Positions 15,979 through 25,945 are shown, counted from the first letter of the stretch. The stretch: 64,000 bases of DNA from CAYLLN01 sp033762315 (GCA_033762315.1 JANRLS010000165.1:33284-97283), one strand, 5' to 3'. Notes: generated by a model from the sequence alone, not told the origin. Program-made: numbers and translations.

Positions 15979-17901
15979 TCAGCCGACCGGCGTTCCGGCC
16001 CACTGGCGGAGCCACATTTCGAGCATGACGAGCGCCCAGAGGCGAGCGCTGTGATCGAAGTAGCGCTGGTCGTGCTCGTCGAGCAGCTTTTGCACCGCGT
16101 CGGAGCGGAGATAGGCGCGGGTGCGAGCGCTCGGGCTCAGAAGCGCGTCGCGCGTCAGGTCGCGTAGTTCGCCCCGAAACCACTGGTCGAGCGGCACGCC
16201 GAAGCCCATTTTGGGGCGCTTCCAAACTTCGGCGGGGAGCAAATCGCCAAACGCCCGCCTGAGCAGCCATTTCCCCCGGCCACGGCGATATTTGAGTCGG
16301 CTCGGCAGCGACGCGGCGAACTCGACGACGCGATAATCGAGCAGGGGCGCGCGGCACTCCAGGCCGTGGGTCATCGACGCGATATCGACCTTGGTCATCA
16401 GGTCGCAGGGGAGATACGTCGTCAAATCGGCGAGCGAGGCGGAGCTGATCGCGTCGCGCCCCTGGCTGCGCTTCCACGCGGTCCGCAAAAAGGCGGCAGG
16501 GTCGGTCGTCAGGGAGGCGAGAAAATCGTCGGTATAGAGCTCGGCCCGCCGCGACTCGTTAAAAATCGAAATCCAGTCGAGATACCGCCGCTCGGCAGGC
16601 AGCAAGAGCGCTGCGCTGAACCGCTTGAACTGCCGCAGCTTCGATTTTTGCCGGCCCGACGACGGCAGCCACTGCCATGCTTTCATCGCTGCCAGCGCCT
16701 TGAGCGGCGGCAGCCTATCGAACATCGCCGCCAAGGCCACAGCCCGGTAACGCGGGTAACCGGCAAACAGCTCGTCGCCGCCGTCGCCGCTGAGGGCGAC
16801 GGTGACGTGCTGCCGCGTCAGTTGCGACAAGTGCCAAGTGGGAATGGCCGAGCTGTCGGCGAAGGGTTCGTCGTAGTGCCAGGCCAGCTTCGGCAAAATG
16901 CCGACGGCATCGGGCGTGACTTGCAGCGTCTGATGATCGGTCCGCAGGTGCGCAGCGACCCGCTCGGCATAGGGCGATTCGTCGTACTCCTTCACCGGAA
17001 AGCCGATGGTGAACGTCTTCACCGGCGTCGGCGAGAGCTTTTGCATGAGCGCGACGACGAGCGACGAATCGATCCCTCCCGACAAAAACGCCCCCAAGGG
17101 CACTTCGCTTTGGAGCCGTATTTGCACGGCCGATTCGAGCAGGGCGCGCAGCTCGGCGGCAGCGTCTGGCTCCAAGATTTCGCGCTGATAACTCCAGTCC
17201 GGCCGCCAATAAGGCTGCACGGTGAGCTCGCCGTCTTGCCACACCGCGTAGTGCCCCGGCGGCAACTTGCGAAAACCGCGGAAAATCATGTTCGGATGCG
17301 GGACGTACTGATAAGTCAAGTATTCATCGATCGCGGCCGGGTCGATGTCGCGCGGCAGGCCCGGCACCGCGAGCAGGCTTTTCAGCTCGCTGGCGAACAG
17401 CATCCGCCGCGGCTCGCTGCGATAGACCAGCGGCTTCTTGCCGAGGCGGTCGCGGCCGAGCACCAGGCGGCGGCGATTGGCATCCCAAATCGCCACCGCA
17501 AACATGCCGTTCAGGTGGGCGAAGCACTCCGGGCCTTCATCCTCGTAGAGATGAATGATCGACTCGGTATCGCTATCGGTGCGGAACTTGTGCCCCGACC
17601 CTTCGAGCCGCCGGCGCAGATATTCGAAGTTGTAGATCTCGCCGTTGAAAACGATCCAGATCGATTCGTCCTCGTTCGCCATCGGCTGCTGGCCGGTGGC
17701 CAAATCGATAATCGCCAGCCGCCGGTGCCCGAGCGCGATGCCCGGCAGCGCTTCATACGGCGGGCGAACGCGATAATCCCCGCGATAAGCCCCCGCTCCA
17801 TCCGGTCCCCGATGCGCGAGGGCCGCCGTCATCCGCGCGAGCTGCCCAGCATCGACTGCCAGCGCCGGGTCGGTCCAGATTGCGCCGGTAATGCCGCACA
17901 T
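15979..17901 (-). CDS. asnB: Asparagine synthetase (glutamine-hydrolysing)
   Basis: Transfers ammonia from glutamine to an AMP-activated acid (aspartate in true AsnB). The start was set at the ATG at 17901 because Cys2 (MCGITG) must become the N-terminal nucleophile of the class II glutaminase; a TTG four codons upstream would bury it. Glutaminase residues include RGPDG at 31-35 and the NGEIYN segment. The C-terminal synthetase domain has the PP-loop SGGIDSS and the SGDGGDELFAGYPRY motif. Length 640 is typical of the AsnB subgroup often found in exopolysaccharide or surface-sugar clusters, so amidation of another substrate is possible. It is convergent with the WD40 gene and is followed upstream by the glycogen phosphorylase on the same strand, about 83 bases away. 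Confidence 0.94.
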   Translation of the reverse strand: MCGITGAIWTDPALAVDAGQLARMTAALAHRGPDGAGAYRGDYRVRPPYEALPGIALGHRRLAIIDLATGQQPMANEDESIWIVFNGEIYNFEYLRRRLEGSGHKFRTDSDTESIIHLYEDEGPECFAHLNGMFAVAIWDANRRRLVLGRDRLGKKPLVYRSEPRRMLFASELKSLLAVPGLPRDIDPAAIDEYLTYQYVPHPNMIFRGFRKLPPGHYAVWQDGELTVQPYWRPDWSYQREILEPDAAAELRALLESAVQIRLQSEVPLGAFLSGGIDSSLVVALMQKLSPTPVKTFTIGFPVKEYDESPYAERVAAHLRTDHQTLQVTPDAVGILPKLAWHYDEPFADSSAIPTWHLSQLTRQHVTVALSGDGGDELFAGYPRYRAVALAAMFDRLPPLKALAAMKAWQWLPSSGRQKSKLRQFKRFSAALLLPAERRYLDWISIFNESRRAELYTDDFLASLTTDPAAFLRTAWKRSQGRDAISSASLADLTTYLPCDLMTKVDIASMTHGLECRAPLLDYRVVEFAASLPSRLKYRRGRGKWLLRRAFGDLLPAEVWKRPKMGFGVPLDQWFRGELRDLTRDALLSPSARTRAYLRSDAVQKLLDEHDQRYFDHSARLWALVMLEMWLRQWAGTPVG

Positions 17902-17945
17902 AGACGAGCCCAAAGCGTAAGCAAGGTAAAGGTGACTACAAGATA

Positions 17946-17972
17946 GCCCCTTGCTGGCGCTTCGGGTTAGTG
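17946..17972. repeat. Short dispersed repeat (GCTGGCGCTTCGGGTTAGTG)
   Basis: CCCTTGCTGGCGCTTCGGGT and TAGTG. The inverse copy (CCCGAAGCGTCAGCGAGGGA) lies at 28391-28410 with its own GCGGGTTAGTG nearby. It occupies the spacer between glgP and asnB. Confidence 0.6.
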
Positions 17973-17984
17973 CGTGGCCGGGCC

Positions 17985-20183
17985 CTAGTGGATATTCATG
18001 TCACAGCTCAGGCCGCCGGCGGCGGGAACATAGCAGAGCCGGGCATAGTCCATGACCATGCGGTGGGCGCTGAACCGCCAGGCCAAGGTGCTGATGCTGT
18101 TCATCATCATCTTGATCCAGTGCCTAGGCAGTCCGTCCACGTCCCGGTCGTAATAAGTGGGAACCACCTGCTCTTCGAGCACCTTATAGAGGAACTCGGC
18201 ATCGCGCCGGTCGGTGACGGCATCGTCCTGGTGGCTGAGGCCGTGGCCGATGGCGAAGCCATTCGCGCCGTCGTAGGCTTCGGCCCACCAACCATCGAGA
18301 ATCGATAGATTCAGCCCGCCATTGAGCACCGTCTTCTGGCCGCTCGTGCCGCTCGCTTCGAGCGGGCGGCGGGGGTTATTGAGCCACACATCGACCCCCT
18401 GGATCATGTGCCGGCAGACGTTCATGTCGTAGTCTTCGACATACACGATCCGGTTGGCAAACCGCGGATCGCGCCGCAGATTGGCGATGGTCTGAATGAA
18501 TCGCTTGCCCGGTTCGTCGCGGGGGTGGGCTTTCCCCGCGAAGACGAACTGCACCGGCCGCTCCTTATCGTTGACAATCGCGTTGAGCCGGTCGAGATCG
18601 TTAAGAATCATCGTGGCCCGCTTGTAGGTCGCGAATCGCCGGCCAAAGCCGATAGTCAAGATGTTCGGATCGAGCACGTTCCGCGCTGTCTCGACGGCGT
18701 CGTCGCTTTCTCCCCGGCGGCGGCATTGGCGGCTGACGCGGCGGCGCACGAACGCCAGCAGGGCGTTCTTCAGGGCGTTGTGCGTTTCCCAAAGCTCGCC
18801 CGGATCGACTTTGTGGATGTGCTGCCACACCTCCGGCTCGCCCATCCGATAAATCCACTGGGCGGGAAAATGCCGGTCGTAAAGCTGCATCATCTGCTGG
18901 GCGAGCCAGGTGGGAATATGCACGCCGTTGGTGATGTGGCCGATCGGAATTTCCTCTTCCACCCGCCACGGCCAAAGCGAAGCCCACATCCGCCGTGAAA
19001 TGTGCCCGTGCAATTGGCTCACCGCGTTCGCCCGGCGCGACATCTTGAGTCCGATCACCGTCATCGTGAACGGTTCTTGATCGTTTTGCGGCTCGACGCG
19101 CCCCAGGCCCATCAGCTGTTCGTAGCTGATCCCGAGCTGATCGCGCAGCGGGCCGAGGTGCTCTTCGACCAACCCGCCGTGAAAGCGGTCGTGGCCGGCG
19201 GGAACGGGCGTGTGCGTGGTGAATACCGTTTGCCGGGCGACTTCGCGCAGGGCGTCGTCGAATTTCATCCCGTCGTCGTGCATCCGCTCGCGCACCACTT
19301 CGAGCGGTCCAAAGGCGCTGTGCCCTTCGTTGAGGTGATAGACGCCAGGCGTAATGCCCAGCGCCCGCAGCGCCTTGACGCCGCCAACCCCCAGCACCAA
19401 CTCTTGCCGGATGCGGGTTCGCTCGTCGCCACCATAGAGGCGGCTGGTCAGGTCGCGGTCTTCGGGGCTGTTCCCTTCGACATCGCAATCCATCATGAAC
19501 AGCCGCACGCGGCCGACCTGCATCACCCACACTTTCGCGAACAGCGGCCCGCTGCGGGTATCGATCCGCACGGTAATCGGCTTGCCGTCGGGCGACAAGG
19601 CGGGCTCCATCGGCACATTCTCAACCTTGGTGTCGAGATACTCTTCCGACTGCCAACCGCGGTCATCCAGTTGCTGCTTGAAATAGCCTTGATCGTAGAA
19701 GAGGCCGATGGCGACGAGGTTCACCCCCAGGCCGCTCGCGCTTTTGACGTGATCGCCCGAAAGCACGCCGAGGCCGCCGCTATAAATCGGAATCGATTCG
19801 TGCAGGCCGAACTCGGCCGAGAAATAAGCCACCGGCTTCCCGCCGAGCACGCCGGCATTCCAGGCGGCCCAGGTTTGCTTGTTCGCCATGTACTCCTTCA
19901 GCCGGCGATGGGCATAGTTGATGCGGCTATAGAGCACCATTTCGGCCGCTCGCGTCGCCAGCCGTTCGGGGGTGAACTCGCGAAGCAGCGCGACCGGGTT
20001 ATGGTCGAGCTGCCGCCAGCGAATCGGATCGAGATCGCGAAACAGGTTGATGACTTCGGGGTGCCAGGTCCACCACAAGTTGCGAGCCAGCGCCCAGCAT
20101 TTGTCGTAGAGCGACTGGGCCGACATTTCGCCGACCAGGAGTGGGTTGGGTTCCGGAACGACAACAGGGTCGATCGTAGCCAT
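17985..20183 (-). CDS. glgP: Alpha-glucan (glycogen) phosphorylase, short type
   Basis: Releases glucose-1-phosphate from glycogen or maltodextrin. It is 732 residues, shorter than the roughly 815 of the E. coli/eukaryote type, and has the N-terminal DUF3417-like region (ARNLWWTWHPEVINLFRDLD) typical of the bacterial and archaeal short group. Conserved blocks include AYFSAEFGLHESIPIYSGGL, GDHVKSASGLGVNLVAIGL, HLNEGHSAF, TVFTTHTPVPAGHD and, near the C-terminus, NPRRPLEASGTSGQK, which lies in the PLP/phosphate site region. ATG at 20183 follows an AGAGGGATTTCCT stretch with a usable Shine-Dalgarno. It is divergent from the cytochrome cluster, with about 390 bases between them. Probable role: mobilising storage glucan. 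Confidence 0.95.
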   Translation of the reverse strand: MATIDPVVVPEPNPLLVGEMSAQSLYDKCWALARNLWWTWHPEVINLFRDLDPIRWRQLDHNPVALLREFTPERLATRAAEMVLYSRINYAHRRLKEYMANKQTWAAWNAGVLGGKPVAYFSAEFGLHESIPIYSGGLGVLSGDHVKSASGLGVNLVAIGLFYDQGYFKQQLDDRGWQSEEYLDTKVENVPMEPALSPDGKPITVRIDTRSGPLFAKVWVMQVGRVRLFMMDCDVEGNSPEDRDLTSRLYGGDERTRIRQELVLGVGGVKALRALGITPGVYHLNEGHSAFGPLEVVRERMHDDGMKFDDALREVARQTVFTTHTPVPAGHDRFHGGLVEEHLGPLRDQLGISYEQLMGLGRVEPQNDQEPFTMTVIGLKMSRRANAVSQLHGHISRRMWASLWPWRVEEEIPIGHITNGVHIPTWLAQQMMQLYDRHFPAQWIYRMGEPEVWQHIHKVDPGELWETHNALKNALLAFVRRRVSRQCRRRGESDDAVETARNVLDPNILTIGFGRRFATYKRATMILNDLDRLNAIVNDKERPVQFVFAGKAHPRDEPGKRFIQTIANLRRDPRFANRIVYVEDYDMNVCRHMIQGVDVWLNNPRRPLEASGTSGQKTVLNGGLNLSILDGWWAEAYDGANGFAIGHGLSHQDDAVTDRRDAEFLYKVLEEQVVPTYYDRDVDGLPRHWIKMMMNSISTLAWRFSAHRMVMDYARLCYVPAAGGLSCDMNIH

Positions 20184-20576
20184 AGGAAATCCCTCTCCGC
20201 CTATTTGGAAACGGAATCGTGCGCGAGCGCAGCATTAAGCCACAAGCACGCCGGATTGTAGAGTACGCGGCGACGCTAGGGGAGCGGGCAAGCAAAGAAT
20301 GTGGAGAAAAAGTCCACCCCTGCGCACCACTAATACAGGGATAAGGGCGGTTCATTGCCCGTTCGTCGATTTGCGGATAGGTGGCGTGATGAGCAGGAAC
20401 CCTCAGCGAATCTGAGAACGCTGCGATTTGCCGCCGTTTGGTGACGCTCGTCGGAACGTTGGATATAGTCAAGAATTGCGAAATTCGGCGAGATTTCGCC
20501 GGTAACGGCGACCTGCCGCGCATCCAGTTTGGTTAGAGATCGTTGTACGTCCCGCCTCTTTTGCTCACCGGTAGCC
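20184..20576. other. Divergent intergenic region between glgP and the cytochrome cluster
   Basis: No gene was found. It must carry promoters for both sides. A plausible plus-strand -10 (TATAGT, 20464-20469) lies about 110 bases before the cytochrome start, without a good -35. A small perfect hairpin CGGCGA-GATT-TCGCCG sits at 20486-20501, between that -10 and the gene. Confidence 0.4.
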
Positions 20577-22934
20577 ATGGTTCGTAGCGTTTTGACCTTG
20601 ATGATGTCCTGGTTAGTGTTCGCCGGCTCGGCAGCCACGCTATCGGCGCAGGATCCCGCCACGCAGAGTGGTCGGCCGCGATTTGATCCCGCGCAGGTGT
20701 ACGTCTCGCGCGTCGTACCGCTCTTGAAGAAGTATTGCCTGGAATGCCACGGGCCCGATGTGCAAGAGGCGGAGATCGGTTTTCACGACTACAAGACCGT
20801 AGCCAAGGTCACGGGCGATTTGCCGACCTGGACCCGCGTCTTGCAAATGATCGAAACGGGAGTGATGCCCCCGGATGATTCGCCGCAGCCGACCGCGGCC
20901 GAGCGGAAAGGGGCCGTGAACGACCTCGAAAAAATTCTCTTCAACGTCGATTGCGATGGGCCGCCCGATCCGGGACGGGTGACGATTCGCCGCCTAAACC
21001 GGGCCGAATACAACAACACGGTCCGCGACCTGCTGGGGGTGAAGTTCCAGCCGGCCGACGATTTTCCCTCGGACGACGTCGGCAGCGGGTTCGACAATAT
21101 CGGCGAAGTGCTCACGCTGCCGCCGCTGCTCATGGAAAAGTATCTGGCCGCCGCCGAGCGGATCGCCGAGACGACGATCGTTACCGATCCGGCCCTCTTC
21201 GTGCAGGCGCAGCGCCGCGACCGCCGGCAATTGAGCGGCGAAGGGGCGGCCTCTTACAGCGAAGATCGCCGCCGCTGGACGATGGCGAGCGAAGGGAGCG
21301 TGTCGGCCAAGTTCGATTTTCCCCGCGCCGGCCAGTATCAACTTCGCGTCAGCGCCAGTAGCGACCCCGCGGGGGATGAACCAGCCCAAATGGAATTGCG
21401 ACTGGGGGGCAAGAAGCTGAAGGTGTTCGATGTGAACGCCACCCGCAGCCCGAGCACCTATGAGCTCAAAGTCGAGCTGCCCGACGGCGAGCAACAGCTC
21501 GTCGCTGCGTTTATCAATGACTATTACGACCCCAACGCCAAGGACAAGAGCCGCCGCGACCGGAATCTGCACGTCTATTCGTTCGAAATCGACGGTCCGC
21601 TCGATTTTCGCCCAGAGGATTATCCCGAGTTCCACCGCAAGCTGATCGCCGTGGTCCCACAGCCGGGGCAGCTCTCGCCGCTCGACGCCGCCAAAACCAA
21701 CCTGCGGCCGCTCCTCAATCGGGCCTTTCGCCGCAAAGCGACCGACGACGAAGTAAACCAGTTTGCCAGGCTGGCCGAAACAGCCGTTGGCGTGGGAGAC
21801 ACCTTCGAGCAAGGGATGCAAATCGCCCTCACCGCCGTGCTGGTTTCGCCTCATTTTCTGTTTCGCGTCGAGGGACAGCCGCCTGGCAAGTCATCGCCCC
21901 AGGCCGTGCGCGATCTGGGGCCTTACGAGCTCGCCTCGCGGCTGTCGTATTTTCTCTGGAGCAGCTTGCCGGACGACGAGCTTTTCGCCGCCGCGACACG
22001 GGGCGATCTCGCCCGCGATGATCTGTTCGAAAAACAAATCCGCCGGATGCTGGCCGATCCCAAAAGCGAAGCCCTGGTGCAAAATTTCGCGACGCAGTGG
22101 CTCAACCTGCGACTGCTCGACAGTGTGACCCCCGATCCGCGGGCCTTTCCTGAATTCAATCGCGAGTTGCGGGCCGATATGCGCCGCGAAACCGAACTCT
22201 TCGCCGCCGCCATCGTTCGCGAGGATCGCAGCATCCTCGATTTTCTCGAAGGGCGATTTACGTTCGTCAACGAGCGGCTGGCCAGGCACTATGGCCTGCC
22301 AGATGTGCGCGGAGAAGAATTCCAACGAGTCAGCTTCACCGACGACCGGCACAGCGGAGTGCTGACCCAGGCGAGCATTTTGACGCTGACGAGCAATCCC
22401 GGGCGCACGTCGCCGGTGAAGCGCGGCAAGTGGATTCTCGAGAACATCTTGGGAACCCCCCCGCCCGATCCGCCGGCCGATGTGCCGGAACTGGAGGCGA
22501 CCCAGCGGGCCACGCCCTCGGCATCGTTGCGCGAGCAGCTGAGCATTCACCGCAGCAATGCGGTCTGCGCTTCGTGCCACAAAACGATGGACGAACTGGG
22601 CTTTGGCCTCGAGAACTTCGATGCCGTCGGCCGCTGGCGCGAGAAAGACGGGAAGTTCGCGGTCGATTCGTCAGGCAAATTACCCAGTGGCGAGGCGTTT
22701 CGCGGGCCGGTCGAGCTGGCTCAAACGCTCAAGCGCCGCAAAGCCGATTTTGGCCGCTGTTTGGCCGAGAAAATGCTGGTATTCGCCCTGGGGCGGGGAT
22801 TTGTGTCGCAAGACCGCTGCGCGACCGATAGAATCGTGGAAGAGCTGGAAAAGCACGATTATCGCTTCTCGGCCCTGGTCGTTGCGATCGCCCAGAGTGT
22901 GCCTTTTCGGAAAACGCGAGGAGAACAGCCATGA
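20577..22934 (+). CDS. Planctomycete cytochrome-type protein (DUF1587/1595/1592/1588/1585)
   Basis: An exported 785-residue protein of the family that pairs with DUF1552. The ATG at 20577 gives a signal peptide (LTLMMSWLVFAGSAATLSAQ). A c-type haem motif CLECH comes early (in LKKYCLECHGPD), then RLNRAEYNNTVRDLLG (DUF1587), a carbohydrate-binding-like beta region with FDFPRAGQYQLRVSAS, LLNRAFRRKATDDEV (DUF1595), YELASRLSYFLWSSLPDDEL (DUF1592), SPVKRGKWILENILGTPPPD (DUF1588) with a second haem motif CASCH, and a C-terminal DUF1585. Two haem sites suggest an electron-transfer role in the periplasm. It overlaps the DUF1552 gene by four bases (ATGA), indicating co-translation. Substrate unknown. 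Confidence 0.94.
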   Translation: MVRSVLTLMMSWLVFAGSAATLSAQDPATQSGRPRFDPAQVYVSRVVPLLKKYCLECHGPDVQEAEIGFHDYKTVAKVTGDLPTWTRVLQMIETGVMPPDDSPQPTAAERKGAVNDLEKILFNVDCDGPPDPGRVTIRRLNRAEYNNTVRDLLGVKFQPADDFPSDDVGSGFDNIGEVLTLPPLLMEKYLAAAERIAETTIVTDPALFVQAQRRDRRQLSGEGAASYSEDRRRWTMASEGSVSAKFDFPRAGQYQLRVSASSDPAGDEPAQMELRLGGKKLKVFDVNATRSPSTYELKVELPDGEQQLVAAFINDYYDPNAKDKSRRDRNLHVYSFEIDGPLDFRPEDYPEFHRKLIAVVPQPGQLSPLDAAKTNLRPLLNRAFRRKATDDEVNQFARLAETAVGVGDTFEQGMQIALTAVLVSPHFLFRVEGQPPGKSSPQAVRDLGPYELASRLSYFLWSSLPDDELFAAATRGDLARDDLFEKQIRRMLADPKSEALVQNFATQWLNLRLLDSVTPDPRAFPEFNRELRADMRRETELFAAAIVREDRSILDFLEGRFTFVNERLARHYGLPDVRGEEFQRVSFTDDRHSGVLTQASILTLTSNPGRTSPVKRGKWILENILGTPPPDPPADVPELEATQRATPSASLREQLSIHRSNAVCASCHKTMDELGFGLENFDAVGRWREKDGKFAVDSSGKLPSGEAFRGPVELAQTLKRRKADFGRCLAEKMLVFALGRGFVSQDRCATDRIVEELEKHDYRFSALVVAIAQSVPFRKTRGEQP

Positions 22935-24268
22935 CGATGCCGATCAGCCGCCGGACGGTCCTCCGCGGAGCCAGTTGCGCCCTCGGTTTGCCCCTTTTGG
23001 AGGCGATGCTCCCCCATTCGGCCCGCGCCGCCGCCGAGCCGAAGCCGCCGGTCCGGATCGGTTTCGTCACGGTGCCGAACGGCCTGATCATGGACGCCTT
23101 CCGCCCGACCGAAGCGGGCGAAAACTACGATCTGCCGCCGACGCTGGCACCCTTTGCCGACCTGCGCCGCGACATCAACGTCATCACCGGCCTCGCGCAA
23201 GATAATGGCCGAGCCAAGGGGGATGGCGCGGGGGATCACGCCCGCTCCAGCGCCTCGCTGCTCACTGGCGCGCATCCGGTGAAAACCTCGGGGGCGAATA
23301 TCCGCGTCGGGCAGAGCGTCGATCAAGCCGCCGCCGAGCGGGTCGGCCATCTGACCCGCCTGCCGTCACTGGAACTGGGCATCGACCTAGGACGCGACGC
23401 GGGCAGTTGCGATAGCGGCTATAGCTGCGCCTATTCCAACGCCGTCTCGTGGAAAGACGCCACCACGCCGATGGCCAAAGAGATCAATCCGCGGCTGGTG
23501 TTCGAGCGGCTATTTGGTGCTGGCAAACCGGAGGATCAGGCTGTCGTGGCCCGCCGCAATCGAGTGCGGCAGAGCGTGCTCGACCTGGTTTCCGGCCAGG
23601 CGACCGAGCTGAAAAACCGTCTCGGCAAGACCGACCAGCAAAAGGTCGATCAGTATTTCACCAGCGTTCGCGAGATCGAGCAGCGCATTGCCCGCGCCGA
23701 TGAAGTGAGGGAGGTGGCCCGTCCCGAAATGGACCTCCCCGACGGCGTCCCCGGCGATTTCGTGGAACACATCCGCCTCATGTACGAACTGCTCGCCCTC
23801 GCCTTCCAGACCGATACCACCCGCATCGGCACCTTCATGGTGGCCAACGAGGGCTCGAATCGCAGCTATCGCAACGTCGGCGTGAACAGCGGCCACCACG
23901 AGCTGTCGCACCACCAGCGCGACGAAAAGAAAATCGAGCAGCTCAAAAAGATCGACCTGTTTCTCATGGGGGAGTTTGCCCGCTTCGTGCAAAAGCTCCG
24001 CGAAATTCCCGAAGGGACCGGCACGCTGCTCGATAACTGCCTAGTCATGTACGGCAGCGGCCTCTCGGACGGCAATCGCCACCGGCATGACGACCTGCCG
24101 ATTGTGCTGGCTGGGCGCGGCGGCGGCACCGTGAAGGCGGGGCGACACCTGCGAATGGAACGCGAAACGCCTCTCAACAACCTTTTCCTCTCGCTGCTCG
24201 ACCGGATGAACGCCGGCATGCCCAGCCTCGGCGACAGCACCGGCCGACTGACGGCGATAGACGCATAA
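22931..24268 (+). CDS. DUF1552 domain protein with Tat signal
   Basis: A 445-residue exported protein always linked with the preceding cytochrome type in planctomycetes. The twin-arginine motif is SRRTVLRG at residues 6-13, followed by a hydrophobic stretch ending HSARAAAE. Family segments include RIGFVTVPNGLIMDAFRPTE, DHARSSASLLTGAHPVKTSG, LDLVSGQATELKNRLGKTDQ, DTTRIGTFMVANEGSNRSYR and MYGSGLSDGNRHRHDDLPIV. The histidine-rich segment suggests metal binding, but no mechanism is established. It starts inside the stop of the upstream gene. A 9-bp hairpin follows the stop. Confidence 0.94.
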   Translation: MTMPISRRTVLRGASCALGLPLLEAMLPHSARAAAEPKPPVRIGFVTVPNGLIMDAFRPTEAGENYDLPPTLAPFADLRRDINVITGLAQDNGRAKGDGAGDHARSSASLLTGAHPVKTSGANIRVGQSVDQAAAERVGHLTRLPSLELGIDLGRDAGSCDSGYSCAYSNAVSWKDATTPMAKEINPRLVFERLFGAGKPEDQAVVARRNRVRQSVLDLVSGQATELKNRLGKTDQQKVDQYFTSVREIEQRIARADEVREVARPEMDLPDGVPGDFVEHIRLMYELLALAFQTDTTRIGTFMVANEGSNRSYRNVGVNSGHHELSHHQRDEKKIEQLKKIDLFLMGEFARFVQKLREIPEGTGTLLDNCLVMYGSGLSDGNRHRHDDLPIVLAGRGGGTVKAGRHLRMERETPLNNLFLSLLDRMNAGMPSLGDSTGRLTAIDA

Positions 24269-24288
24269 ATTGAGGCGATCCCTCCGCT

Positions 24289-24315
24289 GCGAATCCCCAA
24301 ACCCGCGGGATTCGC
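24289..24315 (+). terminator. Hairpin after the DUF1552 gene
   Basis: GCGAATCCC (24289-24297) pairs perfectly with GGGATTCGC (24307-24315). Only GGTTTCCC follows, so it is a weak candidate terminator or processing hairpin, starting about 20 bases past the stop. Confidence 0.45.
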
Positions 24316-24415
24316 GGTTTCCCGCTCTCGGATTGAGCGGCCGGCCGAACAGGCGTAGAGTGCGCATAGGTTCGCACCTTCTCCGCGTTCCCTTTTCTCT
24401 CCGGGAGGACCGCTC

Positions 24416-25945
24416 ATGTCCGTCCAGGCCAATCGCCGGCAGTTTCTTTCGTCCGCTGCGGCGGCGGGAACGCTCGCGGGAATGTCGCAACTCGATTTCC
24501 TGGCCAAGCTGCCGCGCGTCTCAGCAGCCGAGGCAAAGCCCCATCCGAAAATGGTGCGGCTGGCGGACGACATCGAGCCGCTGGTGCGCCTGCTGGAGGA
24601 GACGCCGCGCGAAAGGCTGCTGGAGGAAGTGGCGGCCCGCATCCAGCGGGGGACCACTTATCGCGAGGTGATTGCCGCCTTGCTGCTGGCGGGGGTGCGG
24701 AACGTGCAGCCCCGGCCGAGCGTGGGCTTCAAGTTTCACGCGGTGCTGGTGGTCAATTCGGCCCATTTGGCGAGTCTTTCGTCCCCCGACGAACATCGCT
24801 GGCTGCCGATCTTCTGGGCCCTCGACCAGTTCAAGTCGGGCCAGGCTGCCGACGAGCGCGAGGGGAACTGGACGATGCCGCCGGTGGACGAGGCGCGCGT
24901 TCCGCCGGCCCACCAGGCGCGAAGCATGTTCACCGCCGCGCTCGACAACTGGGACGAAGCCGCGGCCGATGTTTCCATCGCCGCGCTGGCCCGCTCGGCC
25001 AGTTCGAACGAGCTGTTCGAGATTTTCGCCCGCTACGGCTGCCGCGACTTTCGCTCCATCGGCCACAAGGCGATCTACGTCGCCAACGCGTGGCGCACGC
25101 TCGACTGCATTGGCTGGCAATATGCCGAGCCGGTGCTCCGGTCGTTGGCCTATGCCCTGCTCAATCACGAAGGGGATGGCAACCCGGCCCAGAACGACTT
25201 CGAGGCCGACCGGCATGGCCGGGCGAATGTCCCCCGCGCGAAACAGCTGCGCGACGACTGGCGACAAGGCAAACTCGACGACGGCGCGACGCGCGAGCTT
25301 TTGGCTACCATTTACTCGGGCACGGCGGACGAACTGTGCGATCAGGTGGTTGCCACGATCAACGGCGGCGCAAGTCTCCAGACCGTCTGGGATGCCCTGC
25401 TGGTCGGCAGCGGCGAGCTCCTCATGCGTCAGCCGGGGATTGTCGGTCTACACACGCTCACCTCGACGAACGCCCTGCGCTATGCCTGGCAAACGGCGGC
25501 CGACGACGAGACGCGGCGGCTCATTCTGCTGCAGAACGCCGCTTTTTTGCCCCTCTTCCGCCAGGCGATGGAAAAGCGCGGCAAAGTCGGCGAGCAAAAG
25601 CTGACCAGCCTCGAACCGGCGGAGATTCCCGCCGATTCGGCCGCGGCCCTCGACGCGATCTTTTGGCAGGTCGGCGGCAATCGGCAGGAAGCGGCGCGGC
25701 AAACATTGGCCTACGCGCGAGTCAATCCCCAGCCGCACGACTTCATTACTCGTGCGCGAACGCTGGTATTTCTCAAGGGGCGCGACTCGCACGACTACAA
25801 GTTCAGCTCGGCCGTGCTGGAGGATTTCGGCCATGTCTCGCCCGCTTGGCGCGACCGCTTCCTCGCAGCGAGCGTCTTTAACCTGCGCGGCAGCGGCGAA
25901 AAAGACAACCCGCTTGTCGAGCGGACGCGGGAGGCGCTGGCCTGA
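24416..25945 (+). CDS. Tat-exported protein of unknown function, histidine-rich, all-helical
   Basis: A 509-residue protein preceded by CTCCGGGAGGACCGCTC, a good Shine-Dalgarno for the ATG at 24416. The N-terminus carries a twin-arginine motif (NRRQFLSSAAAAG) with a hydrophobic stretch, and ends near VSAAEAKP. The mature protein is predicted mostly helical with short conserved-looking histidine segments: GFKFHAVLVVNSAHLA, IGHKAIYVANAWR, LLNHEGDGNPAQNDFEADRH and GIVGLHTLTSTNALRYAW. The pattern could form a metal or haem pocket, but I do not recognise the family. It follows the cytochrome/DUF1552 pair on the same strand after about 147 bases with a hairpin between, so it may be a separate transcript. 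Confidence 0.8.
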   Translation: MSVQANRRQFLSSAAAAGTLAGMSQLDFLAKLPRVSAAEAKPHPKMVRLADDIEPLVRLLEETPRERLLEEVAARIQRGTTYREVIAALLLAGVRNVQPRPSVGFKFHAVLVVNSAHLASLSSPDEHRWLPIFWALDQFKSGQAADEREGNWTMPPVDEARVPPAHQARSMFTAALDNWDEAAADVSIAALARSASSNELFEIFARYGCRDFRSIGHKAIYVANAWRTLDCIGWQYAEPVLRSLAYALLNHEGDGNPAQNDFEADRHGRANVPRAKQLRDDWRQGKLDDGATRELLATIYSGTADELCDQVVATINGGASLQTVWDALLVGSGELLMRQPGIVGLHTLTSTNALRYAWQTAADDETRRLILLQNAAFLPLFRQAMEKRGKVGEQKLTSLEPAEIPADSAAALDAIFWQVGGNRQEAARQTLAYARVNPQPHDFITRARTLVFLKGRDSHDYKFSSAVLEDFGHVSPAWRDRFLAASVFNLRGSGEKDNPLVERTREALA

